Assembly: GCF_000002075.1 (NCBI RefSeq) | Contig: NW_004797512.1 | Span: forward strand, 860,518 to 924,517 | DNA from: Aplysia californica | Lineage: Eukaryota; Mollusca; Gastropoda; Aplysiida; Aplysiidae | Reading direction: 5' to 3' | Length of the DNA: 64,000 nt | In this document: in pieces, positions 25,501-38,700 of the stretch | How positions within the stretch are numbered: position 1 is the stretch's first letter | Layout: the number at the start of each line of letters is the position of its first letter | The notes under the pieces: generated by a model | The model's database searches: none | What the model saw: only the letters and a program-made list of their open reading frames with translations | Told to the model about the DNA's origin: nothing | Made by a program: the position numbers and the translations under genes

Positions 25501-28500
25501 ACGCTGAAATAAGTGAAACAAGAAATATATTCATATGTGATCTAAAAGAGAAAAAAATCGGTATCACCTGTTATCGACAAAACGGAGAAAAGATTACAAC
25601 AAGAAACTGTCTACACTTAAGTCTAAAGACTATAGTCTTAATATAAACAACCTAATATCAAGTATAATTATGAAAACAACAACTGGAAATAAATGCAAAA
25701 TACAACAGAGGAGTACATATACGTTCGTAAAATTAAAATGAAAGAAGAAACACAAAAAATATTTGAAGAAAGCAAGGTACAAAACACCAGTCTGAGAAAA
25801 CAGAAATAAAGCGCAAAAATATATCGAAATTTGGACAAAACAGCCAATCACATCACTAGAGAAATAAGAAACATCTAAATTATAGACAGAATATGAAAAG
25901 TCAGTACAGTCCATAATATATTCTTAAGCAACATCTATTTCAGAAGAAAGGAAAAACACACACACATACACCGGTATGCACGTCAACGTTACAAGCAAAA
26001 AGTAGCCAGAATACACACACACGGCAGGCTTTGTCACTTACCAGCTGAAGGCGGCGGACCGCGTGGTGACGACGTCATTTGTCGCAGCTGTTTCTTCGCC
26101 TTCTCTGTGGCCACTTTGTTGAAGTGGTCGCGCAGGGCGTGGAAGTTCAGGTATTTCTAAGCATAGGACAAACAGACAATTAGAAAACAATGATAAGTCT
26201 TTGACTTGTCTCAAACCTGGGCAGAGAAAACATTGGGATGAAATTCTTTTTGAACCAAGTAAACACGGCAGAGCACGTTTCGCCATGAGCATGTTAAGAC
26301 AGCTCAGACAGGAAAGAAACAAAAGTTTTTTGTTTTCGTTATGAGTTTGACGGCACTTGCAACACAATAAGGCCATATAAATGCCGAAGATTAGAAGTGT
26401 TACATGAGAGTAGCAAACAGAAAAAAAGGAGGGACGATCAGGAAAATGGATGTTTGATAGTAAAGAAGTAGCAAACCACACAACTAAAGCACCCACCAAC
26501 CGTCCACTGAATTACGTATAAAAGGAGCTGAACAAACAGCACATCCCTCAAGGCAAGAAAAAAGTGATTATGTTTAGAAAACGTTTGTTTTCTTTTTTAA
26601 AATACCATGCTAAGGCCTCTTTACAATGTGATTTGCTACATAAAATACTTATAATCTCAGATCTTCTTCACTAAATTTTAAGGGAAGTGAGTATTTCATT
26701 TCAACAAAATAGCATTCACCTGCAAGTCTACCCTCCACAGAAACGCTTGAACAAGACATTTACTTTAGTTTTAGCAAGAGTTTTAAAGTGCTTGCAACAT
26801 GGATATGCCAAATAAGTGCCGAAAAGTAGAGATGTTGCTGGCAAGTAACATACAGAGATAAGAAAAAAGAGAGAAAAGTGATCATAGATGTTTGATAGGA
26901 AAGAAGGAGCAAACCACACCACAGCATCCTCCAACCACCCACTGAACGAGATAAATACAGAAAATCACCTGCCTGACAAGACCCAAAAAAATATTCTTTT
27001 CTCAATGAAGGCAACAAAGCAATAGAAACATTTTTCAAAAGGCAAAGAAAAATTTGAAAGCGCCTTCATCCTTGTGTGTATACACCCAAAAAATTTCAGA
27101 CACGAGCAACGAATAATCAAACTAAACAAAAAAATTATACATCAACTTGGATCAAGAACTAAAAGAAACGAAGAAGACATAATCTGTGTCAAAATATAAA
27201 CAAACAAAAATCGAAAAGAAAAATTTCTTTAAAATACGAAGCATATATTTCTCTCTCCTTGTTACATATATATATAAAAAGCAATGGGGGAAAAAATGAC
27301 AACCCTCCAAACAGATATAGATTAAATAGCCAAAACCCTAGCAAGCTCAAATATGATCCTTGAATACCTACAACTTGAGATCCTTTGAGAGCTAAAAAAG
27401 AAGTAGAGATTAAAAGAGAGGGCAGACTGCAGTGGTGACATGACCATTGTCTAGTTTACCACAAGTCAGCAAAACAATGGCCACATTCCAGCAAAAACAA
27501 AATGGAACAACAGCGAGACTGAATAACTGAATAGAAGAAAACGAAGCAGACCACCGCAACAGTACACTCACCAACCACTCGTTCAAAACAAACATATCTG
27601 ACAGCATCTTTTTAAGTGTGCTAAAAAAAATAACAACAAGTAACAGACAAATCCTACTCACTTTAATTATTTCTCTTCATATTCTATAGCCACAATACCC
27701 CCCGGGGCAGTGCCACTGACTGAAGTGTTTTTAGGCCATTCCCAAAGGGGGGAATTTAAGCATAGTAGAATTGTAAATGGGCTGATTCATGTCACGCTCA
27801 TAACTGTGCCTGATCTACAACAGGGAACTGCTGCTTTTTCTTTCCTGATCCTTACTATTGTCATTTTCCTCAACTTCTTTTGTATGTTTGTCACTCCCTT
27901 GTGACCTGCTATTTTGGGGTGCCTTGATAGTCGAAGCAGACCTTGTGCTGTTGAAGCTAGAGAGGTGAGCAGTCTAAGTCTGATTCTCTTTAAAGACTTC
28001 TCTGTTGACATCCACCCCTTGGCGCTCATACGACCTTATGCAGTTGCGAGCGCCGTAAAACCCTCTACTATAAAATATATAGCCACACTACGTGCACTAC
28101 AAATTGCTGTAACTTCTTTCTACTTAGGTCATAAAAGAAAATAGGGAACTTCAACGCTTGTCTCTGCATATACCATGTCATTAAGTCTTCATTTCTTTCC
28201 CATCAAAGTGACACGACAAAGCAAGATTAGTATTGTGGGCTCGAGGATCAAACCATTTCCTTGCCATCATTGCCATAACCTAACCCCTCTTGTCCGATTT
28301 GCTTTAAATAAAGACAGCATCCCATGACTGTCAATTACGTTTTATTGAACAAAAGTAGAGCAATCATTCTCCTTTATTATTCGGGTCTATTTCTCTATGC
28401 TCTTTTCTTATCTTGCTGACTCTTCCCTCCCCCCCCCCCCCTCTTTCTGTCTCTCTATCAACTTTTCCACTCTCTCTCTCTCTGAACTTTTCCCCTCCCT

Positions 28501-31500
28501 CTTCGCTCTCTCTCAACTTCTCCCACTCTCTCGCTCTCCCTCTCTCCCCCTCCCTCTCTGTCTCCATCCTCACCTGCACATGTCCTTGCCTCTGTGTGTC
28601 TAACATTGACAGCTTGTTCTTGAGCACCTGGTCGCTGATGCCTGTCTGGTTCTGCACACGCCACGAGACCACAGCACCACATCAAACAACATCGCACAGA
28701 CCAACAAAGTTTGGACCAGTGGAAACACAGCGCACCCCACCACAGAATCAGGAGTAGTGGGCAACACAGAAGGTTTTTGTATGCCGTTGGATTTAGGACG
28801 TTTTTTTGTTTTTTTAGGGAGGAGTGTGCAGGTAGGTGTGAAGGGGAAAGGGGTCATGTGAAATGTGAGTTTTCGGGGTAAAAAATTAGGTTCATATGTC
28901 ACATTTATTCAATTCAAATAATGTTTGTTTAATAATAGTGTTATTTTTAGAAGTGTGCATATGTTCATTTAGGGCCAGGTTGGGTGGGTACGGTCAGAAA
29001 AAGAAAGGGAGGGGGAGAGAAAAAAGAAAATAAACATGAATAAAACCAACTTGCATCAATGTGTAAACAAACAATTCACTAGAACCATAAACCATAATCT
29101 ATTCTGAAGAAACTGAAATAAATAAACAGAACTAACATTACCACAACAAAAAAGAAACAAGTGTTAAGTGGGAACAAATTTTTTTTCAAAAGTTACAGAC
29201 AAAATAAAATAACTACAAACGTAACTGCATCCATTAACAGTGAATACCATATGTTTACGACACAATCTGGGGCGCTTTGATTTTTCTGAAACAGTCGCGT
29301 CGCCTTGACAACCACGCTGGCCATTCCGTTCCCTTTCACAATGAATCCCGTGATCGAGAGGACTCTTGTTCTTATTTCTGTCACACAGACTCTGACTTCT
29401 GCGCATGCCACAGGGAGACTTCTAGGAAAATCACAATTAGAAAAGTTTTCCAGTGCGCTGTTGAGCATATGAGCACAAGACACAGCATTGCCCAGCTCTA
29501 TTGGGTCACAGCTTTTGAACAAATAGAAGTACCAATTTTCTATCCTTTTCAATGTGTCACCACTTTAAAAAGTGAAAACACACTCGTATATCCATTCCAT
29601 TGCAGTTTTTATTATTTTTCCGAGAAGAGAACGTTTAAAAAAAAAATCAAAAGTAATTTATAGTGAAGGCAGGAAATGGTAATTTGAAGTGAGTGAGCAC
29701 TTTTTCTTTAAAGTGTTGAAAATTGCTAAGGAATATTACTATTGGAAGTGGGGGGAAGGGTGAAGGGGGAAGAAACATTAATCATTATTATACAAACAGT
29801 TAATTTGTCTAGCATTTTCTTATTTTCAGCTTCATACAAAACTTTACCACTAAAACATTATTGATTTTATCACATTTCATTAAACCACTGTGCTTTCTGA
29901 AATCATTATTTTCCGAAAATGGTTCCCAACTCACACCTTTGTTCGGGTATAAACAGCAGAACAGAGACATGACAACGATCATTGAAACATTGGGGGAAAA
30001 AGCAAGACAGACCACAAGACACAAAAGAAGGACAGTACCCAGGAAGGGCACACTCAGGTACGGTACAACATTCGAATGAACAGACCCTGTGTCCACCAAA
30101 CACCCCTCACAGACAAAAAATAAATTATGAGTAGCATGACCAGCAAACTGCAAACTGACCGGAGGGATTCCTTTCTTCTCCACATGCTCCTGCAACAAAG
30201 CAGCCAGCTCCGTCCGCATCACAGCCAGAGTCGGATTTTTCCGCAGCTCCTCCAAGAACTGACTCGCGTGCAAGGACTGTGTCCCTGTTTGTCTGTGACG
30301 AAAGAAAGAAAAAAAGGGGACAAATAAATAGGGACACGGAGTGTATTGCAGTCAGGCTGTTTTAATGAACTGAAAGATAAGATATGGTAAGATAAGATAA
30401 TACTTTATTATCCCATACAGAAATTTTCCTTGGCTGTACAGGGCCGTAAAACACATGCAAGTATACATAAACAATTTAAATTATATATATTACTCTCATT
30501 AAAATTCAATATGAAAGGAGAAGTAAAGCTGACAAAATGTACATTTACATCAAATGCATCATTCAACCACATGCAGATTTACTATTCGAGAAGCTGATTA
30601 ATGCACTAAAAGACTCAACATAATGGCGAAAAGTTAGCTGATGTGACCAAAAAAATAAAAAAGGAATAAGAAAAAAACCATACACTCTAGTTCATCCTTC
30701 ACAGACTGAGAGAGTAGACATTTTACACCCATATCGACACAATTTAGATCACTAAAGGAGTAGGTTGCTCCGACCTTGCCTGTCAGGACAAATAGGGCTG
30801 TACAGGATACAACCCATTAGAAAAAACGGAGACATAAAATAAAGTATGGACTGTGTATATTCAAGTAGTCACTGATGACTTCAGCGATCAGATAAAAAAG
30901 AAAAGAAGGTGAATCATCTCTGTACAAAGAAAAGTGAGAAACGTCAAACTGTCCTTATCGTCTAGTCAAATAAATAACATGTGAAGCAGCCTGGTGAAAT
31001 CAAGCGGTCGGCAAAATAATGAAATTGAAGAAACTGGCATTTTTCTGCCAGTTTGACCATTTTTATTGAATTTTAGTTTTTCGGCTCTACACCATTGTTG
31101 TCCAATTAAAAACACACTTCTGGGTTGATTTTACAGAAGAATGGTGATTAAAGGCACAAAATAATGTTAGTTTCCAGTTTCCATGGACTATCAAGCTTGG
31201 GAAATAACCAAACTTTCGCGACCATTTTCTCGTTAATTTAACCTTTGAAACAAGGCGACCCCACCTTCTTCAATCTCAAATATCTTGACTTCTATTCAAG
31301 ATAGATGAGCATTTTTTTTTCACCAATAGCAAGACAACTGAACAAGCTTTAAGATGATAAAAATAACTCCACATGCCGAAAAATTTACGAGCGCCCGGTT
31401 CCACCACGCCATGACACATATCAGAAAATTAAAAGAGAGAAGAAAGACTGTTGTAATAATAAAAATGAAACAATAGTCGACTGATAAAAAATCATTAATT

Positions 31501-32710
31501 ATTTACATTAACAAGTACACTGCTCCTCGTTTTGTCAAAACCTTCAACAACATTTCATGCCAGAACTAGACAAATCTGATAAAACACAGACATCAAGGAA
31601 GGACAGTGAAAAGTTCAATTTCTCCATAGACTCTACTTACCCAAGTGTCGACGCATGTCCAGTGTTTCTGTCCAGAGTTCTTAAACTGCTGGTTCCAGTA
31701 CCAAACGCTGAAGGATAACAAAAAAAGAAATCACTGAATATCATCCTCCCTTCCATTATTTCCCATTTAATCTAACTACATAAGCCCTTAAATACCACAG
31801 CTCGAAAATATGGATTTTAAAAAATCAACCCAAAGAATGCAAAGCATCGACCATGAAGAAAAAAAATGTGCCATGGCCACAGTTAGGGTCAAGCTCAAAC
31901 ACAGTGAGGATGATCCTTCTTTGAACAACCAGTGGGGCATTCTTGAACACAGGTTGTAGTAGTTCATGACTCATCACCCACTTTGTTTTTTTGTTTTTAT
32001 TATTTTTTTGGAAAGTGTTTTATGGCCTTTGCAACAGCATAAAGTCATTTGAGCGCAGGGGATACATTTAACATTTTCAGTTGGTAGGAAATTTTGAATT
32101 TTGAACAGGGGGTTGCCGAAGCTTACTCTTATTGATTTTGGACCACCAACGGATCTTTAACGTGCGCAACTTGCACACGGTACCTCCAAATTTTTTCGCC
32201 CTTGTCCGAGAAGGCTATGTGTAGATCTTTCCATCCAGAAGATCAGGGGTGTGGCTGAAAGACAGCAGTAGGAAGGAGCCAAGGAGTAGCAGTAGAAAGG
32301 CTGCAGAAAGAGTCAGGAGCCCAGAGGAAGGGGCAAAGAAGGGGTAGGGGTAGAAAGTGGAGACAAAACAGATGACAGAACATTGTTAAAGAGTAGGAAA
32401 GGAGGTGAAAGGAGAACATTTTAGAGAAAAAAATTTTACGTCACTATCCGGATTCGAACCCGGGACCCATTGAATGAGAGGCAAACACCTTGACCTCTAG
32501 GCCACCAGAGCCCCCCACCCACTTTATGGCATGCTGAAATTGGAGGTGGACAATTTATTATGATGTGCCAGTTCTTAAAAAGCCCAAAACTGCCTCTCTG
32601 TTTGCACCTCCCCCCCCCCCCCCATACACAGATACAGACAGGTACACACATAAACAGATACCTCAACTCTCTTCTCTCATCATCAAGGTACATGTTTTTG
32701 TGTTTAACTT

Positions 32711-32748
<38 letters not shown>

Positions 32749-35700
32749 CCTCTCATTCCCTCTCTCACTCCCTCTAGCCCTCTCTCCCTCTCCAAAGAGA
32801 TACCTGCACTCTCCTCATCCTCCTCATCGCTGGGGTACATGCTGCTGTGTTTGATCACCTCTCTGGGCGTGGTCCCTCTCGGAGTGTGACCACGTGGCGT
32901 GTGCCCGCGAGGCGTGTGCCCCCGTCTGCCTGGACTCTTCAATGATTTCACCTCCGACTGAATTAAACAAGACACACAAAATAACAAGAGAGGTAAGATA
33001 CAAACTTAACATCCCATTCAACACAGGAGCACTACATGTGAACCATTTGACCTATTGACATCTTGAGACAATCACACAGAAAAGAGTTTGTATAGAATAG
33101 GAATGAACATAACAAGCAAAACCTGACAAAGCAAACCACCCGGGACAGTGCCACTGACTGAAGTGTCTTTAGACCCCCCGGGGCAGTGCCACTGACTGAA
33201 GTGTCTTTAGACCCCCCGGGGCAGTGCCACTGACTGAAGTGTCTTTAGACCCCCCGGGGCAGTGCCACTGACTGAAGTGTCTTTAGACCCCCCGGGACAG
33301 TGCCACTGACTGAAGTGTCTTTAGACCATTCCCAAAGGGGGGACATTTCTCATTCAAGCATAGTAGAATTGTAAATCGGCTGATTCATGTCACGCTCATA
33401 ACTGTGCCTGATCTGCAACAAGGAACGGCTGCTTTTTCTTTCCTGATCCTTACTATTGTCATTTTCCTCTACTTTTTTTGTATGTTTGTCACTCTCTTGT
33501 GACCTGCTATTTTGGGGTGCCTTGATAGTCGAAGCAGACCTTGTGCTGTTGAAGCTAGAGAGGTGAGCAGTCTAAGTCGGATTCCCTGTAAAGATTTCTC
33601 TGTTGACATCCACCCCTTGGCGCTCATATGACTTTATGCAGTTGCGAGCGCCGTAAAACCCTCTACTATAAAAAAAAATATATATATGACAAAGCAACAA
33701 TTACAGATGGGGAAAAGAAACCAATATTTTCAACCCCTGACCTATAGCAGTACAAACATAACAATGTTTTATCAGCTCTACTATGATCTTTTTTTTTTTG
33801 CTTTGTTTTTTTTATTTAAGACATTTTCCATGGTGCTAAAAATGTTTCGCTTTAAGTAGAAGTATAGGAAATGTACACCCATGAATGATCTTTTCCAAGG
33901 CTCAGTCTCACCCATTGGCAAGAAACTGAAACTTTTACCATTCTCTTTTGCAACTGACCAAGGTCCTGGTAGATGTAAATGTTAATTTCAAAGACAATTA
34001 AATATCTGTTGAATACAATAAAAGAAACAAATACAAAACAAACTGGAAAAAAGATTTCTCGCCATCAAAATCCTTCCTATTCCTTATACGCTGTGCCCAC
34101 TATGGCTGGATCGGGCCGATCGCCCGACTCGATCGCCAGAAACCGAAAACAAACATGTTTGTTTTTGAGGCGATCGAGTCGGGCAACCGGTCCTATCGGC
34201 CGACCCCAGCCGTAGTGGGCACCTCGTATTACAAATGGCTTACACTGGGGGGAAAACCAAGAAAGACAAGCAGAAAAAAAACCCAACAACAGAGGGACAG
34301 TACCATTGAAGGATGGACTAACCTTACCCAGTGAAAGTGAAGGAGAATATTCAAATGAACATTAATCGAATTTGGTCTTAAATATTTCTTTGTTTGATTT
34401 GATAGTTTGAGTACAGAGAAGCACATCGACACAATAACGGTCATTTAGTGCTGAGAAAAGGTAAGACAGACAGAAACAACAGAAGGAAAGCAAAGAGGTA
34501 GGACCTACCAGTGGCGCCCTCCAACCACCTGCGACTTAACAGGTCAAGTCAATGAAATTAGCAAAGTTACAGTAAATCAACAAATGCTAGTTTTATGCCG
34601 ATAACTTTCAAAGTGTCAAACAGAGTCTAAAAGAAGTAGATCAGTAGCTAAAAAAAATAGAAAATGAGAGAGGAGAGGCAAGGGTGAAAGAGTGAGAGAA
34701 GATAGAGAGAGAAAGCAAGAGACTGACAAACTGAGAGAGATCAAGAGAGAGTCAAGTACACAGATTGACGAAAGAAATATCTTTAGAAGTAAATCAAACA
34801 TATAGTGTAAGAAGCCACCACAATCCAAAATCACAAGAAAAAAAAAAAAAACATTTAAAGAAAGTAAAAAATTTCTAGCCCCCTGACCCTCTCTTTTCAG
34901 AAAGAACCTGGCAGCTGTAGAACTCCGCAACCAGTATTGTCTTAACACATATGTGTCACGAAGCGATGGAATCAGGCGCTTGTCATTCACTGGGTATAAT
35001 GTAGGGTTATTGGTATCATCTTACAGCCTGTTCATTTGCCTCCTTTTTCATCTAAAAAATATACATCTATGTTGAATAGAAGTCGAAATATTTGCGATTG
35101 AAGGTCAGGGTCGCCTGGTTTCAGAGGTAAAATAAGCGAGAAAATGGACGCCAAAATTTGTTAACTTCCATAGCCTGAGAGTCCTTGGAAACTAGAAATT
35201 TAAATTTCTTTGTGCCTTTAATAAATGTTTTTCACTAAAATCCACACAGAAATGTATTTTTAAATAGACACAAAAAGTGTTGAGCCAAAAAAATAATAAT
35301 AGAAAAATAGAAAAAAAATTGCCCATCGGCCCCCAAAAATGCCGATTTCTAGGACCATTATTTTTTACGAGCGCCTGATTTCACCATGGGGCCTCACATA
35401 TAATTACACACACCAGCACCCAGAATAAAATCAAAGACTAAACTAAAAGCCCTGACCACAACTCTTTTGCAATTCCGGAAAGAGTGTAAGCAATCAAACT
35501 TTGAGGCAAAGGGAGGGAAAGATATGGTTACAGAGTTGGTTTATGAGATATCACACACAAAACATACCAGGGAAATATTTTCAAGCGCCATGCCACAGAC
35601 AAGGTAGTCCAGGGATTGTTATAATTATTCTTCTAGGAAGAAATAGGCAAAGCAGGCAGACAGACTTATAGTTTCATCAAAGGACACTCTTGGACCTAGG

Positions 35701-38700
35701 CATCTAGAGAGTATATATATATCCTTCCGAACACTCTGCATTAAACTTTTAAAAATCTAAATGTTCTGTACAAGATTGGTTAATGCGAGATATATTTACC
35801 AAACTGTTCTATTTTATATCTCAGAGCTTAGAAAAATATTATGGAAATAAGCCTATTGACGTCAGGTATTACAATTAACATATACATTGCAAAGAAACAT
35901 TATTCCATTGCTCAATAGTCTGCACTAATGAAGTAAAATTTTCATAGAAAGTATCTGCCTGCATTTCATATGAAAGCTTTATCCCCTTGCATGTCAAAGA
36001 ACGTGTCTAGAATGTTCACATCACACATGTTCTACCTGGTTAACTACATTGAATCTAATAAACAGGCAGTTACCTCATATGGTAAGATATTTATTTATCT
36101 ATGGTGCGAACATCCCAGGTTCCAACCTCTACAGAGAACATTTTCAAAGATACGTCAATCAAACAGTTCAAAAGACCATCCTTCACAAAAGGACACTTTA
36201 TACTCAAAATCCAAACCCCACATTATCTGATGGTTAAAAGTCACACGAAAAGACAACATCTGTGGACGCCTACCACTCGGCTTATCTCCTGCTCAATGAG
36301 TTGCTCCTGTGCCTCCAAGACTTTCTCCTGCTCTCGAGATTGCTATGGCAAGGAAAAAAGGGAAGAAAAAACAAGCTGCATGCAAGGTAGGAGGTCAGGA
36401 AAAAGGAAGGAAGCGAAAAAGGCGCGCAAAAATATTATGGAAACGTGCACTGCAGAACCTGGAGCGGGTAGCTACTTTCCTACAGACATGACTTTGACGA
36501 GCTATCATGGCTTTCCCAACTAAACAATTAATCATTCTTTAAACTAAAGTAGGAGGGGCAGAGGGTGCAAGGATGGGGGAGCAGGCTGAAAGTCAGAGAC
36601 AGCACCAAGGATCCCGAGTATTTTTCAGATGGAACTATACAAAAGAATTTTAGCTTCAGATTTCCGAGAAAGTTCAGATTCTACACAGGACCTAAGGCGT
36701 CTGAGATCTGTCCCAGTATCTAAATGAATCTGGAAGAAAATATTTTTTAATTGACAGACTGTCAGCCAAATACCATCTTCAGCTTTCTGGAATTCAATAG
36801 CTGAACCTGTCCGAAACGACTTCCCATTATCAAGGTGAAAAGTAGTTATATTAAACAGTTTGTCCTCTTTGGAAGCATCATTATAATGAAGAAAGTGGGT
36901 GGTTGGCGGGAGCTCTGGTGTGGTTTGCTCCTTCTTTCCTATCAAACATTTATCGTCCTTATCTCCCCTCCTTCTTTTTTTATGTTTGTTACTCTCTCTT
37001 GTAACATCTCTAACCTTCGGCACTAATATAACCTATTTGTGTTGCAAGTGCTGTAAAACACTTACTGAAGACAAACTTAACGGAGAAAAAAATGCAAGAA
37101 CGTAGGGCAAGTGGTCATTTGTCCAGGTGCCTGTCTCGGACAGGTGGTGTTTAACACAGGTTCAAAGTACTATTACACCTACAAACATGCACAAATCACG
37201 TTTTGTATCTCTTTTTTCACTCAAGACTATGGAAAGAATACAATGAAGTGTAAATAATACACGCGTTTATATGTGAGTAAATAGAATTCACAAATCTGAC
37301 CTCAGACCTGATAGGAGATGGGCAGGTGACTTATAGTATAACTAGTGGTACAGAAAAAATTGTCTCAAAACGCACAATCAAAGAGTAATAATCTGTGAAT
37401 ACACAAGCAAGCAGACCCCCATGCCTTGACATTCTCATTAAAATCCAAACCAAAGCAAACCATGTGATAAACTGTTACAATAAATGAGGCCAAAATTAAA
37501 TATTTCGACACATGACCAGTGCACCTATACAAATCAGAGTAAAAATAACTGAACATGCCAACTAGTCTCACACTTTGTAGAGTCCGTTTTCCACTTTTTC
37601 CCCCTTTCTGTTTAGAAAATACAAGAAAAATAATTTCCTTTAAATTTCCACACAACAGCATTTCACAAAGTGAAGTTCAATTATAATTTATCATTTAGAA
37701 TTTCAAACAGCATTTTGTATAATATTGACATTTAAACACAATTTCAGCTAAATTTTCAAACTGCATTGCATACATTGAAATTTAATTCTAAATGTGTAAA
37801 ATTGCCATGGACACCCATACTGGTCCTGAATTCTTTCAAGGAAAGTATGAGTAAATGTTGGAAAACAAAGGAGAATTTAGTGTGAAACTCGGGATGGGGC
37901 AGGAAAAAAAGACAAGCGAAAGCAATAAGCAAGGGCTAGTGACCTGGGCTCATACACAATAATTCTGTAAATGAATCTCATGTCCACCGTATAGATCTTA
38001 ATCTTAACATGTACATGTTGGGAATGCCTATCCCTGTAAATCAAGGCTTAGAGGTAGAACAAGGCATATATTTTCCATGGTACTTATTGCTACAATTTGA
38101 ATTCTCTAAAAATAGTTGAAGCAATAAAAACTCCTTAGATTATGACCAAGATTTGGTAACTAGCAAATGATTCAAGATACTTGAAACCAAATACATAAAC
38201 ACATTTAAAAAACAAATACTCCCTCCTCCCCCCCCCCCTCCAAAAAAAAATCATTTTTAAAAAGGACGCTAAGAATGAGAATACATCAGTGGTGTTGAGT
38301 TAATGGAAATAGAAGTTACAAGAAGCACACACTCTTTCAGAGACAAAAGCTCTTTGACCACGCACAGATGGACTTAAAACTTCTTTGTTGAACAACTCTG
38401 AGTCAACAAAAGTTTGCAAAGTCTAAGCGTAAGAGTAAATTGTTATTTAAATGAAAGAGCCGCAAAGAATGGAATTTCCACATAGCTAGGTAAACACAAG
38501 GTAAATATATACTCTATTGCCATAAATTTAGAAAGATGACAAATTAAAATTTATTATTTTTTAAATTATTTTTTAAAGAAAAATGATTAAAGATGCTCAA
38601 ATTAAAAATTACCCTCTCTTGTGAAAACTAAGAAATAGAGATACGGGATGACTTGAGCTCAAGCTGAAATATTATCTTTTTCAAAAAGAAAATGAAATCA

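Noticed and set aside
29193-29552. 119-codon minus-strand ORF
   Set aside because: Lies in the intron after DZIP1 exon 14, no splice-site support, no family; possibly an unknown repeat.
33137-33327. CRISPR-like array
   Set aside because: The 38-bp units are contiguous with no unique spacers, in a eukaryotic intron, and belong to a SINE.
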